Positions 40,363-51,307 of a DNA stretch of 64,000 nucleotides are shown piece by piece; within the stretch, counting starts at the first letter, position 1; the number at the start of each line of letters is the position of its first letter. The stretch lies in the NCBI GenBank assembly GCA_964019335.1, contig OZ025733.1, forward strand, positions 313,001 to 377,000. Direction: 5' to 3'. Source of the DNA: Diplonema japonicum. Lineage: Eukaryota > Euglenozoa > Diplonemea > Diplonemida > Diplonemidae. Both the position numbers and the translations under genes were made by a program. Under the pieces are notes generated by a model that was not told where the DNA came from, searched no databases, and worked only from the letters and a program-made list of their open reading frames with translations.

Positions 40363-43197
40363 ATGCACCACCAGAACCCTGCAATGGCATTCCTGCTGGA
40401 CCCATTCCCGTTGCCTGGGGAGCTAGGAACACCAGCGAACAACCTACCTAAGTGTCCACTACCACCACAGAGGAGCAGAAGACAGGTGGTGCGAAATAGC
40501 TGTGTGAAGGTGCTCCCCAGGCTGAATGTGAGAAACAAAAGGGTGATTGGAAAGGAACCTAAGCCTCCCCCGCGAAGGGCCGACGAGCTGAGGAAATTGC
40601 TGTCGAAGTCGCTACCATATGATACGTTGCCTATGGAAGGCAAAGCTGAGATAGATGAACAGGTTTGCAGCACTGTGTCTCCCCGCCATCGTGTCCCGCA
40701 GGAGTCGAATAGGTTGATTGAAACGCCAGAACCCGTTGGTGGGTTCAGCAAGCTGTACGACTCTGTGACAGAGATGGTGGAGACCCTCGGAGCACCGCAA
40801 GACAGCCTCGACGAAAAGTGGTCACGCATCGCAGAATGGATCGACAGCTTCCACAGCAAGCAGCGGTTGTCCAAAGCTGCCGAGATGTGTCTTGACCTCT
40901 ACGCGCGACTCATTGCCAACAATGACGAGCAGCCTCCCATCACAACTGCATTTATCATCCTCGAGCAGGTCATGCTCATGGTGTTACGTAACGTCCCTGC
41001 TCTCAAGGATGTCATTCGCAGGGTTTACAAGGAGATCACCACCGCTATCTACGAGCAGGACCTGACCGACCCCGCACCCATGGAGGCACCCGACGAGGAG
41101 TGCGAAGCGAGCTACGGCAGGTTCACCGATATTACATTATACCGCGAGCATGTTCTGAAGGCGCAGCGTGATGCTACCATGGCCGTTAATGTTGTCGTGA
41201 CCCGTGCACGCGTGGCACGGCAGGGCTGGGCAAACGCATTGCATCGAGCGGACAAAACGCTTGTAAAACTTGTGTTCCGTTCGTGGTTGTACGCCCACCG
41301 CAAGGAGCGCGGGCTGCTCGGGTACTACGAGAACGACGACTTCGATGAGCGGGGGACCTTTATCACGCAGGCAAAAGAGAAGGACGACGCGCTTGCTTCT
41401 GCAAGGGAGCGCGAGCACGAACTGATCCAGAACGAACGACACCTCCGCCAGCAGCTGCAGGGTCTCAGCAAGGACGTCCTCGACATGCTGAAGCAACAAG
41501 AGTCGGCGCAGGAAATGCTCAACACACAGGACTCGGAGATCACGCACCTCACCAGCACCATTGCGTCCCTCACTGAGCAGCTCAAGGCGACTGACAGCTT
41601 TCGCGAGCAGCTCGACTCCGCCCAACAGCAGCAGGCTGCATCTGCAGATACACAAAACAAGATAGTCACCATGGTGCTCGGAATCCTCAACAAGGTCAGG
41701 GGCGGTGCCTCCGAACATCGCAGCAAGGTGCGCTTGTGGTCTAGTCTCGACATCACGCAGGAGGTGACCCCATCCAGCCTCCACCAGTGGCTCAGCAGCA
41801 TCATCGAACTCGTCCCAAACGGGAAAGAGGTTCCATCGTGGGAGGCGGGGCCCCATTTGCTGCAGCCCTTCGCGACTGTGCTGCACGTGTTGTTCCCGAA
41901 GGTGATCAACGAGGAGGCCTTCACATCGTTTGTGGCAGAGGTCAACTTTCGGAACAAAGCGACAATATTCTCACGATGGCTGGGCGACTGCGGTGTCTCG
42001 ACGAAGGTCACACCGGAGGAGCTGGCGGCACCTTTCTCCGCGATGCCGATGTCGCCGCTGATGTACCAGACCATCGCAACACTAATGTTCCATGCATACT
42101 CAGGGGGGTACGTGGCGAGGGTCCTGGACATACCAACATGGGACATGGAGGAAACCATGGAAGATGACACTGCTGTGCTTTACAAAGAGTACGACGCGTT
42201 GCAGAAGGCAGCGGAAACATACATGGAGGAGGGCGAGAGATGGATGAGAAGCGCAACGTTCGGCTTGACAGAATGCGTCGAAAAGCTACTGCGGCAAGTG
42301 CTTGTGGAGAAGACAACTGAACCCGACGAAGAAATCGACGTGGACGTGAAGCAGCTAAATGAAATGGTGGATGACAATGCCGATGACTTGGAGGCCACTA
42401 AAGAGACACTTAACGCGAACGCATCTGAACTCAAGAAAATATTCACATATTACGCGTCATCGGTGTCCGGCGGTGTCGGTGGGAAGATCATGAGCGAGCA
42501 GGAGTTCGTCCGGTTCATCGTTGACGCCAAGCTGATGGGGAAGTCCGTCACACGGCAGTACCTTGTCACACTCTTTTCGAAAAGACACAACGATCAAACA
42601 TGCACACTTCATGAGTGGGTCATTCTCCTTGTCATCATCAGCAAGGCAAAGTATAAAGTAGGCCCTGTTTCCACGCGATTGAGCAAGCTTCTCAGCCTCC
42701 ACGTTTTGCAGAACTCCAAACAAATGGAGCTCGATCAGTTCCGGAAGGCCATCTACAGCGACAAGGTGCAGGGAATTCTCATTGAGTTTAACAGTGTCGT
42801 CTTCGCCGCCTTCAAGCAGTACTCCGAGGTCCCGAAGGGGTTAAGCAACGGGGCACCGTTGATGTCGAAACCGCAGTACGACAGGTTTCTTCATGACATC
42901 CACATCACCGATCAGTCCTGCACCAGTTATATGACGGATGAAATCTTCAAGCAGATACAGGACCCTGATGACGATTCAGAGGATCTTGTTTTTTCTGAGT
43001 TCTGCGAATGCCTGGTCACCATAGCTGCCGTGAAGCGTCCCGAGCCTTACCTTCCCCTCCACCAAAGACTCCGTTACGTGTTGGAGACGTGGCTAGGCGG
43101 CTTCAAGGCCAAGAAACAAGACAATGCGTCACGGAAGGTGGTCCGCCGCAGCACTGCAGGGTCCGCCTCTTCGTTGAAACACGAAAGAACCCTGTAG
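40363..43197 (+). CDS. Large helical protein with EF-hand-like C-terminal region
   Basis: This is a 944-residue single-exon protein. The N-terminus is basic and Pro-rich, a coiled coil spans about 340-430 (with QLDSAQQQQAASADTQNK), and globular helical parts follow. The C-terminal region (about 680-920) has EF-hand-like helix-loop-helix segments, for example GGKIMSEQEFVRFIVDAKL and DPDDDSEDLVFSEFCECLVT; not all calcium ligands are present. It has no signal peptide or membrane segment. The layout suits a flagellar or cytoskeletal protein, but the family is not recognised. The start is set by the acceptor directly upstream; the frame is open further 5' only through low-complexity sequence. Confidence 0.65.
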   Translation: MHHQNPAMAFLLDPFPLPGELGTPANNLPKCPLPPQRSRRQVVRNSCVKVLPRLNVRNKRVIGKEPKPPPRRADELRKLLSKSLPYDTLPMEGKAEIDEQVCSTVSPRHRVPQESNRLIETPEPVGGFSKLYDSVTEMVETLGAPQDSLDEKWSRIAEWIDSFHSKQRLSKAAEMCLDLYARLIANNDEQPPITTAFIILEQVMLMVLRNVPALKDVIRRVYKEITTAIYEQDLTDPAPMEAPDEECEASYGRFTDITLYREHVLKAQRDATMAVNVVVTRARVARQGWANALHRADKTLVKLVFRSWLYAHRKERGLLGYYENDDFDERGTFITQAKEKDDALASAREREHELIQNERHLRQQLQGLSKDVLDMLKQQESAQEMLNTQDSEITHLTSTIASLTEQLKATDSFREQLDSAQQQQAASADTQNKIVTMVLGILNKVRGGASEHRSKVRLWSSLDITQEVTPSSLHQWLSSIIELVPNGKEVPSWEAGPHLLQPFATVLHVLFPKVINEEAFTSFVAEVNFRNKATIFSRWLGDCGVSTKVTPEELAAPFSAMPMSPLMYQTIATLMFHAYSGGYVARVLDIPTWDMEETMEDDTAVLYKEYDALQKAAETYMEEGERWMRSATFGLTECVEKLLRQVLVEKTTEPDEEIDVDVKQLNEMVDDNADDLEATKETLNANASELKKIFTYYASSVSGGVGGKIMSEQEFVRFIVDAKLMGKSVTRQYLVTLFSKRHNDQTCTLHEWVILLVIISKAKYKVGPVSTRLSKLLSLHVLQNSKQMELDQFRKAIYSDKVQGILIEFNSVVFAAFKQYSEVPKGLSNGAPLMSKPQYDRFLHDIHITDQSCTSYMTDEIFKQIQDPDDDSEDLVFSEFCECLVTIAAVKRPEPYLPLHQRLRYVLETWLGGFKAKKQDNASRKVVRRSTAGSASSLKHERTL

Positions 43198-43327
43198 ATG
43201 GACTTTTGTTTTACAACAAAAAGAAGGGGGGGGGGGGAACCATTTTTTTTCCGAAAGAAAAATAGATTTTTTGTTCTTTTTTTTTAAAAAGCCATTTCTA
43301 CAGGAGGAGGGGGTTTTTGGATGTAAA

Positions 43328-44139
43328 ATGGTGACATGCATCAAAAACCTAATGGACAGCCTGGGTCAATTCGAGACCGGGGTCAAGCGGCTGCAGGAAT
43401 ACTGCGACAAGGTAGGCTCGAGCGAAGACTGCCAGCGTATGAGGGAGAAGATGGAGAAGGAGAAGGAGGTGATCGCGAAGCTAAGAGCACCGATCAGGGC
43501 GCAGTTCATCGAGCTGAAAAAAACAGAAAAGGACGAAGACACTGGGTGCTACAAGGAACTATCCGACAGGTGGGCGAAAGCGTGGGGACAGTTCGGGGGT
43601 ATGCACACACGCACCACACCCTAAAAACAAACCCCCAACAGAATTGCAAAAACAGTGTAAAAAAAAGCTGAGAGAACCACTACCAAACAAAGTATGTCAA
43701 AAGAAAAAAAAAAACCCCCCCCTTTCAGGCTCCTGTTGACGATCGAAATGTATACCAACAAGAAGAAGACGACGATGGGGCGGACCAAACCATGCAGAGT
43801 GTTGGGCTGCAGCTCAAACGCTATGACGTGTCAGCAGCCATGACTGAGGAGGCCATCCAAAAGGAGAAGGCTCAGGAGATCAGCGAAATAGAAATCGGGA
43901 TTAACGAGATTCAAGGAATGTATCACGAATTCAATGACATGGTTGTGGAGCAGGCCCAGCCTCTGGACACAGCTTTAGAAAACGTAGACCATGCTATAGT
44001 GGATGTTCGTGGTGGGACGGAGCACCTCCAAACTGCATCAAAGCACCAGAAGTCCTCCCGGAAGAAGATGTGCTGCATCGGTGTCCTCCTTCTCATTATC
44101 ATTATAATCATCGTCGTCGTTGTCGCAGTCGTGGCTTAG
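43328..44139 (+). CDS. Qa-SNARE (syntaxin), tail-anchored
   Basis: Three exons (43328-43598, 43642-43691, 43729-44139) give 243 residues. The 50-nt middle exon (ELQKQCKKKLREPLPNK with the split codon) is found only by splicing; introns are 43 and 37 nt. An N-terminal helical region (1-90) is followed by a t-SNARE helix at about 165-220 (INEIQGMYHEFNDMVVEQAQ, zero-layer Gln in the VEQ) and a C-terminal anchor after CCIG (LLLIIIIIIVVVVAVVA). It drives membrane fusion, probably at endosomes or lysosome-like compartments given its similarity to the syntaxin-7/Pep12 type; the compartment is inference. Confidence 0.85.
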
Positions 44140-44738
44140 TTTGTAAGAGAGAAGAAAAAAAAAAATAGACAATCCTCCCCCCTCTTCTCCCCCCTACAGT
44201 TTCTGTAATAAGACATTGTTTTTTTTTTTCTTTCTTTTTTTCTTTTTTTTTTTCTTTTTTTTCTTCCCCCGATTTCAGGCCCCCGTTATAGTATAGTCAG
44301 CATTTTTTTCTCTCTTTTTTTTTTTTTCCTTTCTTTTTCTTCTCAAAAAAAAGGAAAAAGAAATGCCGAAGGTACCGTGACGAGGATGACACACCGGGCC
44401 TGTGTCAAAAAAAAAAAAGCTCTTGTGGTTGAGGGGGGGGGAGAGAGACTACCTTGCTGAGATTACAACAGCAAGAGATTCATGTTGCAGGGATAAAAGG
44501 GGAGGAAGGTAAAAAACAAAAAAAAAAAGAACTGTGACTTTTCTTTTTTTTTTGTTTCTGTTTTTTGTTTCTACTTATAAAATCTTTGAAACTGCTGTGG
44601 ACCAAAAAAAAAAATGTTTCATCCCCCCCTGCCTTTCCTTGTCTTTCCTCAGTTTATGTTGTTTCCCCGCCCCCCTTTTTTTTACTCCACAAAAACCCAC
44701 AAGAAAGGTGAAGAAAGAAGGGGGGGGGGGAGAAATAA
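44140..44738. other. Homopolymer gap
   Basis: The gap contains C/T tracts, T-runs, A-runs and G-runs, with short unique pieces such as gatgacacaccgggcctgtg (about 44386-44405). No gene or recognised RNA is present. Confidence 0.7.
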
Positions 44739-45665
44739 ATGACCCACGGGTTTTCAGGTGTGTATAGCACACCGCAGCGATCGAAATACCCGACTGGGGG
44801 AGCGAGAAAAAGCCCCGGGAGCGGGGGCAAGGTGGCAAAGAAAGTGGCCGGGCAACAACAAACACCACTGGTGCAGCAACAAACACCACTGGTGCAAAGC
44901 CCTATCAGAGACGCTTCGTGCAAATGCAATGCGACCGCTTTTCAGCACGAGCTGGCCACGATGCGAAAGGTCACCGCCGACCAAGACAGAGAGATAGGGT
45001 TTTTAAAGGGCAAGGTACAAAGCTTGGAGGACCAGATGTTCTTCCTGATGGAAAGCATCACAAAACGAGAGGAAACCCAACAAACAACATGGGCCCAAGA
45101 AAAGAAGGAGCTCATGGAGTCAGTTGAACTCTTACGGACCGGTAACGAACAGCTACTGGCCTTGGCTCACCATCAGCCACAACAGGCACGTGAACCTCCT
45201 TCTGAGCATCATGCGGCACACTCCATACCTATGGCACCTATACAGTCGCATTCTATTCGTAATATTGAACGGGCGTGGAGCAGAGGTGGTGGTGGTGGTA
45301 GTGGTGGTGGTGGCTTGAAGCTTCACACCATGCAGTGTCTAATCCTCACAGAGGGTTCCAAAGGACAGTCTGTAGACGTTGCAATCTCTTCCCCTCCTCC
45401 ATGGGAGCTTCCCTCTGCCCTGACCGCTCTTGTCGACGCCGGCCTCCTCGCTGGTGCGACCCCTGCCCACCTCTCCACTATCATGTTCTGCCTGGAGCGT
45501 AACGGTGTTCGGACCGTCATCGAGAACCCGCACAGCCCTAACATCGTGGTCATGCAGGAGGACAGGCTCTGCGTTGTGATTCTCTTGCAGCAAGGCACCC
45601 CCACAAACTCACCGCGTATCAACGCCTCCCGCCTCTGGCGCGACAGACGACCGTCACTGTATTAG
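44739..45665 (+). CDS. Coiled-coil protein of unknown function
   Basis: This is a 308-residue protein. The basic start contains a tandem duplication of QQQTPLV (about 39-52), a coiled coil spans about 68-143, and a Gly linker (RGGGGGSGGGG) near 185 is followed by a C-terminal globular part of about 110 residues (LHTMQCLILTEGSKGQSVDV, then NIVVMQEDRLCVVILLQQ). I do not recognise it. It has no signal peptide or membrane segment and is a single exon. Confidence 0.6.
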   Translation: MTHGFSGVYSTPQRSKYPTGGARKSPGSGGKVAKKVAGQQQTPLVQQQTPLVQSPIRDASCKCNATAFQHELATMRKVTADQDREIGFLKGKVQSLEDQMFFLMESITKREETQQTTWAQEKKELMESVELLRTGNEQLLALAHHQPQQAREPPSEHHAAHSIPMAPIQSHSIRNIERAWSRGGGGGSGGGGLKLHTMQCLILTEGSKGQSVDVAISSPPPWELPSALTALVDAGLLAGATPAHLSTIMFCLERNGVRTVIENPHSPNIVVMQEDRLCVVILLQQGTPTNSPRINASRLWRDRRPSLY

Positions 45666-45757
45666 ATTTGTACTTTTTTTCTTTTTTTCCTTGTGCAGTT
45701 AGGCAATATTCCAATTAGAAAAATGCTATTCCGAAAGAAGAGGATCGCCTGTGTGTC

Positions 45758-45840
45758 AGCGTGCACACAGTTCTGCCGACGCTGATGAACAACGCCTTCG
45801 CTCTCTGGCGCTGGAACAGGACGGGCACCTAGCGTGAGAG
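45758..45840 (+). pseudogene. Fragment copied from the start of the next gene
   Basis: The sequence gctgatgaacaacgcctt and ggaacaggacg, with flanking similarity on both sides, match 46230-46332 of the PqiA-type gene, with a few indels and an in-frame stop (cctagcg). It lies about 280 bp before that gene's ATG, so it is a local partial duplication and not an upstream exon. Confidence 0.75.
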
Positions 45841-46117
45841 GAGAAACGACAAGTAGCTGGTGAAGAATATTGTCATTACCACAGCTATTATCACTGGACG
45901 GTTGGTTATAATTCTTGTGAAGTGTGTTTGGCATCCTTTCAATTCTTTGACAGATTCCGAACGCCCCCCCCCCCCCCCCCCCAGCTCTCATCCTTTGTTT
46001 CCTATCTCTCTTTCTTTTCGTACCTTCATGCTGGCTATGCTTTGCTTTAGTCGCTCTTTCTTCAATTTTCTGTCTTCCTATTCCTGTACCCCTACAAGGA
46101 GTCCAACAAATAAGAAA

Positions 46118-49100
46118 ATGTTGCGGCTAGCCAGCCTAGTGTTGCTGCTTTGGTTGGGGTCAGCGGCGGCCACCGAAGATGAGGGGGCATCGCCTGTGCC
46201 ATTCGGAGCACTGAATGAGCTGCTGCACAACGTGCAACTGATCGTGCCGAACATGACGCTGATGAACAACGCCTTGGCTCACCTGGTGCTAGAACAGGAC
46301 GCGTATCTGCAAAACATCAGCGTGGAGGACGCGACTGTGGCAACGAACGTGGTGAGCAAGACGGAGATCGAGATGGAAGTGAAGCTGACAGAGTTCCGGG
46401 GGGTCCTGCAGGGACCGATGGGGCTGAGAGTGCCTGGAGGGAAAAACTTGAAGCATGGGGATGGCTGGTTCAGGGCGCGGGCGAAGGAAGTAACGATGAC
46501 GTTGCAGTTCTCGAGCGAGGACACAAAAACAGAACCTCCGACAGGGGTGAAGGGGAAGGCGCACTTGAAGGGACTCTCCCTGCACATGAACTGCACCGGG
46601 GGGCTGGAGTTCCACGCGGAGTGCGATGCTTTGGATGCCATCCTGCAGCTGGCGGACTCCCTCGGCGGGATAATCGAGAACATCATCTTGAAGGTGATCG
46701 TGGACAAGCTGATCCCCGGTATCGACAAGCTGGTGAAGGCGATCGGGGCAGAGATTTTGAAGGCGGAGCACCCCGTGGCGCCCTTCCCAGACCCCGCTAT
46801 AGCAGAGGAGGCAAACGCGGAGGCGCTGCTGGGGACGGCGAATCTGAACTCGTCGACGATTCGGATCGCAGAGCTCCTCGTGAACAAAGTGTTCAACGTG
46901 AACGGGACAGGGCCGAACGCGAACCGCCTTGTCATCAACGAGGTGATCGACAAGATAGTCCCTGGGGGCAGCCTGCCGGTGAACACGTCGGGGCTCGCGC
47001 CCATAGTAGTCGTGGAGGGCCCGTTGACGGTCCAAATGCAGGTGAACGAGGTGCGGCTGCTCGGGGTCGACGAGTTCACAGACTTCACACTGCTAGACGT
47101 GGTGGCCAACCACACGCTGCAGAGCGAGCTTGCATTCAAGGGGCTAAAGGTGGCGCTCGCGACGACGGTGACGGTGGAGGTGGCGGACACCGTGGTGGTC
47201 GGGGGCGGGAAGTTTTCGATGGGGCTGGACGTGAACGCGACCCTCGGGGGAGGGGTGAAGCTCGCCCTCATCACAGGGGTGGAGGGGGAAAAGCTGATGT
47301 CGATTCAGCAAGGTTCGCTGCAGCGCTCTGCCATGGCTTGCATCGCAGAGGCGGTGTCCGTGATGAACATGACCTACCTCACCTTCGACCCGACACGCTT
47401 CGCCGTTGACTTGGAGATGCACTTCGTGAGCCCCCCGGTCCCGAACACGGGAGGGCTGAACCACCTCCTCCAGTCTATCCTGGAAGCGACCTACATTCTG
47501 TATGCCCCTTCTGCGAGTCGGGCCCTCCCCGTCCTCACATTGGAGAAGCTCACTCCGATTGTTAACAAGCTTCTGGAAGGGGTTGTGAACGACACAGCAC
47601 CGTGCCTCCCCCCTAGTCCCTCGTCCTCGTTGTCCACCTCTTCAGACGACGGCTACGTGAACTTCCAAAATTCGGGACTTATCGGCATACTCGACTTTTT
47701 GATGAATGAGGTGTTCGGGGACATTGGGAGCGACATGGACGTAAACCACGTGGCAAAGGTGCTTCTCGAGACGGATGGGGGCTGGAACGGGACGGCATTC
47801 AACTACCCGAACACAGTGTCCATGGTGCTGGACAAGGTGAACTACGGTGCAACGCCCCAGCCAGTGCACATTGGGTACCTCGCCCTCACGATCGGGAACA
47901 TGAGCGTGTCGCTGCTGGATGGCTTCTCTGAGCTGGTGGTGCTGCAACCGAACGGGACGCACGAGCTGGACACGCGAATTCGGGGCCCAGGGGTGAAAGT
48001 GGCTTTAGACGTAAACCTCACCTGGACGAACTACGGGGACAATATCATGGACTGGTCGCACATCGAGTTCGAGATCGACGAGCTGTTCCTGGAGCTGGAC
48101 GTTGCAATGCTGATCAAAAGGGAAGAGTTCGCATATCTGCAGCTGAACCAGTCACTGGACCTGTCGTGCCTGTATCCAACAATGGGGCCACACGGGCTCC
48201 GCTTCCCCGTTACGAAAGCCTCGGTAGAGCACGCGCACCTCTCGCTGGACTGCTACGACTGCTCTGGCCCTGTCTTCTACACGTGGGGGGAGGTGCTGAA
48301 GAAGGCCGACCCTGCGATCAAGAAGACGGTGAACTACCTGCTGGAGGGGATCGTGCACGTGCTGAACTCGGAAAAGGGTGAGGCGCACATAGACCAGAGG
48401 CAGTCAGAGGCGGTGTGCGGGGAGGCCTTCCCACCTGCGAAGAAGCAGTACACGAAGGAATTCGACGGGGGCTGGTGGTTCCGCTTCTGCATAATGTTCA
48501 TGCTCCCCCTGCTGAGTGTGTTGCTGATGGCTACCTACACGGCATGGCGGGTAAGGCTGGCTCTGGACCCCGCGAACGAGAATAGCGCTTCTTTCCTGCA
48601 GGAGGGCTCCGTAGCAGAGGAGGAGTACGAGGTCGATGACGACGTGTCGACCTTCGCAGGCGGCGAGTCCCGCTGGGACTCCCTCCGCATGGGCGAGTCC
48701 GTTGCCTGCCACCCTGCTGTCCCTAAACGCTTCTCGCAAGCCTTCCCAGTCCTCGTCGTGTGCATGGCAACCATCCTCCTCTCAGCGCAGATGTACTACG
48801 AGTCTATCGGCATCGACGCCTCTGTCGTCATCGGAGGGCAAATGAAGGAGATTTCACTCTACAAGTACAGCACGTACAAGTTCTGCAGGGACGGCTTCAA
48901 CGCAGGCGGGTTGATGACGTGGATTGCTCTGGCTATCGGTGGTGCGTCTGGGGCGTGGGCCTGGATCAGGATGTTCATGCTGACGTGGCTTTTCTACGTG
49001 CCGCCCACCGTTCTGTCTCACAAGTGGAGGACGCACGGCCTGGAGTTCCTGGACTACACCGCAAAGTGGTCGCTGATCGACCCGATCCTCAACATGTTCT

Positions 49101-50415
49101 TCATCCCCATGGTGAACATCTCACTTTACCCGCCTGATTCGTGGGAAGGCTGGACGCCCAACCTGCTCGTTGCGAATCTGTTTGTGGACACGCTTTACGG
49201 GTTCTTTGGGTTCTTCTTGTACCAGATCGTAGGTCTGATACTCGTGCAGGTGGTGCTGTTCTACGACAGGGATGTGGTAGCCAGCGTACGTGCAGAGATT
49301 CGTGCGGAGCAGGTGAACATCGCGAAGCCGTCATCGTCGGGGAGGTCGGTTGCGTCTGGGACCTCCTCAGTGAGGTCGTACGCAACCACCACATGGCTGA
49401 AGGAGGGTGCTGAGGACACACGCCGAGAGTCGCTTCGCGCCCACATGCACACACAGTTCGACTACTTCCTGTCGTGCTTTGTGCACCCGGACCCTGGCGA
49501 GAAGAGGTCCCGCATCTCCCTCCCGGGGAGGCTTCTCATCTTTGTTTGCCTTGTGGGCGTCATCACCGTTGTCATCATCGGTGCTGTGATCCCCTTTGTG
49601 GGGGTTCAGAACAAGGGCGTGTTGAACGTGGCCATTGAAGTAACGCCTGGCGCGGTATGCTGTGGACAAACAAAAAAGAAAAAGAAAAAAAAAAAAAAAA
49701 AAAAAAACTCCACAGGAAGCAAAGAGAACCTACACCCTGTACGAGATGATGAAGCTGTTCGTGCAAGCACCGGACACAACTGCAGCGAGCGTGTTGCGTG
49801 GGGTATGTCGCGTTTTGCATTTAAAAACAAAAAAAAAAAAAAAAAAAAAAAAGTTCGTCGCGATCGGGATTGTGATCTGTGTTGTGGTAGTACCCATCTT
49901 GGAGATCATCTTGCTCCTCGGAATGTGGTTTGTGCCACTCACTCTGACAGAGCACAAGATCCTTTTCACGCTTGCGGAGGTCAGTGCTTCGTGGTCCACT
50001 CTTGATGTGTTCACCGCGGCCACCTTCCTTATCACCATTGCTGTGCACCACTTGATGTCCTTCATCACCGGGAACAAGTTTGATGGGATTGACGGCACCC
50101 TGAACTGGCTGCAGGAGTGGGGAGTCGTAGGGCACACGTCGCGTGTTGCTGCGGCTGACGGTGTGTGGTGCTCTGGTCTGGCCTTCCTTGCGGCAGGGTC
50201 GGTGGTGTCCAATGTTATTTACATCAGTCTCTTTGCTGCTAACAAGCAGGCTATCAGAGATAGAGAGAAGATCGCTTATGCTGTGTGGTATGGAGTTTTT
50301 TAAAAAAAAAAAAAATAAAAAAAAAAAAAGGTCTTCTCGGGTGCGAAACGCCAATGAGGATGATGAGGAAGACGATCATGTTGCGTACGATGTTAAGGCA
50401 AAAATACTGCAGTGA
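46118..50415 (+). CDS. Multi-pass membrane protein with PqiA-like domains and large luminal region
   Basis: Exons 46118-49654, 49716-49802, 49854-50287 and 50331-50415 give 1380 residues; introns are 61, 51 and 43 nt, and two of them have pure-A tracts right up to the acceptor AG. A signal peptide (MLRLASLVLLLWLGSAAAT) is followed by about 750 residues with many sequons, tentatively a TULIP/BPI-like lipid-binding fold. Membrane segments start near 784. PqiA-type signatures include KWSLIDPILNMFFIPMVNIS and ASWSTLDVFTAATFLI. Splicing gives an acidic tail (ANEDDEEDDHVAYDVKAKIL). PqiA-like proteins are linked to lipid transport in bacteria; the same role here is inference. A fragment duplicate lies upstream. 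Confidence 0.75.
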
Positions 50416-50703
50416 GGAATGGGGGGGTTTGGATTATGGAGCTGTGTTTACGTGTTCTTTTAAAAAGTCTGTATTTTTTTTTTTTTAAAGTAAGGGCGGC
50501 CCTCCATGAGGGGGTTTGTCCTGCACTTTGAGTTTTTTTTGTTCTTCGAGTGGGTTTTTTTTTTTTTTTTTGCTTTTTTCCGTGCGTGGAAAACAAAAAA
50601 AAAAAGAAAAATGACAATGGCACATTTTTTGTTTTTTTTTTTTCCGAGTATCCCAGAATGAGTAGTAATTTCTGTTTTCTTTTTTTTTTTTTTTTAGGGT
50701 GGA

Positions 50704-50904
50704 GTGCTAACTAGACCCAAGTCCGCCAGTAAGGGGACCGAATTTGAGCATTTTTAAAACACAAGGGTCTAGTTTAAATTTTTCTGAAACTTGGGGGTAG
50801 CACCTTGAGCATTTTATGAAACCTTGGGGTCTGGACCTTTGATCATGTCAAACAGGGGGGTTTGCTTTTGAGCATTTTCCCAAACTTAGGGGTCTAGTTA
50901 GCAG
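50704..50904. mobile_element. Short inverted-repeat element with internal repeats
   Basis: The ends gtgctaactagaccc and gggtctagttagcag are inverted repeats (14 of 15). Inside, ttgagcatttt...gggtct recurs three times (about 50742, 50808 and 50868). It is about 200 bp with no coding capacity. Target duplications are not clear. Confidence 0.55.
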
Positions 50905-51043
50905 TCTTCTCTTTTTCATTTTTTTTTTAAATATTTTTAAATAGAAGTGTGTTTCATCATTTTCTTTTTTTTTTTCTTCATTCTGATCAAAAGAAAATCC
51001 CCTTTTTATACAGTTTTGTTGTGTTCCCCCCCCCCCCCCCCCC

Positions 51044-51205
51044 GTAATCAAGTAAGCAGTGCTTGTGCAGGGCGCCACCAACCGGCCTCCTTTGTTTCTT
51101 ATATTTTTTTAAGGAGGAGAAACCGCTGCTGAAAGGGGATAGGAGCAGGGAGAGGGAACAAGGGCGGTCTCACAAGGACTTCTTTTAACTCACATATATT
51201 TATAT
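51044..51205 (+). repeat. Mosaic of relics shared with 22905, 10372 and 11488
   Basis: gtaatcaagta...gcgccacc (51044-51081) resembles 22905-22952. ccgctg(ct)gaa(ag)ggggataggagcagg (from about 51123) resembles the 3' end of the retroelement-like unit at 10375-10399. ggcggtctcacaaggacttc (from 51162) resembles 11493-11530. This suggests decayed mobile-element ends. Confidence 0.5.
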
Positions 51206-51274
51206 TTCTTTTCTTTTCACGGCTCCGTCCAAAGCTGCAGCTAAAGCGCTGTGTGAAGGTTTTTTTTCTTTCCT

Positions 51275-51307
<33 letters not shown>

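Noticed and set aside
45860-46117. N-terminal extension of the PqiA-type protein upstream of 46118
   Set aside because: The frame is open, but it contains a C-run and T-rich noncoding sequence; the ATG at 46118 starts a textbook signal peptide.
46279-47274. 331-codon - strand frame opposite the PqiA-type gene
   Set aside because: It is a shadow of a high-GC coding exon; Ser/Thr/Pro-rich without domains.
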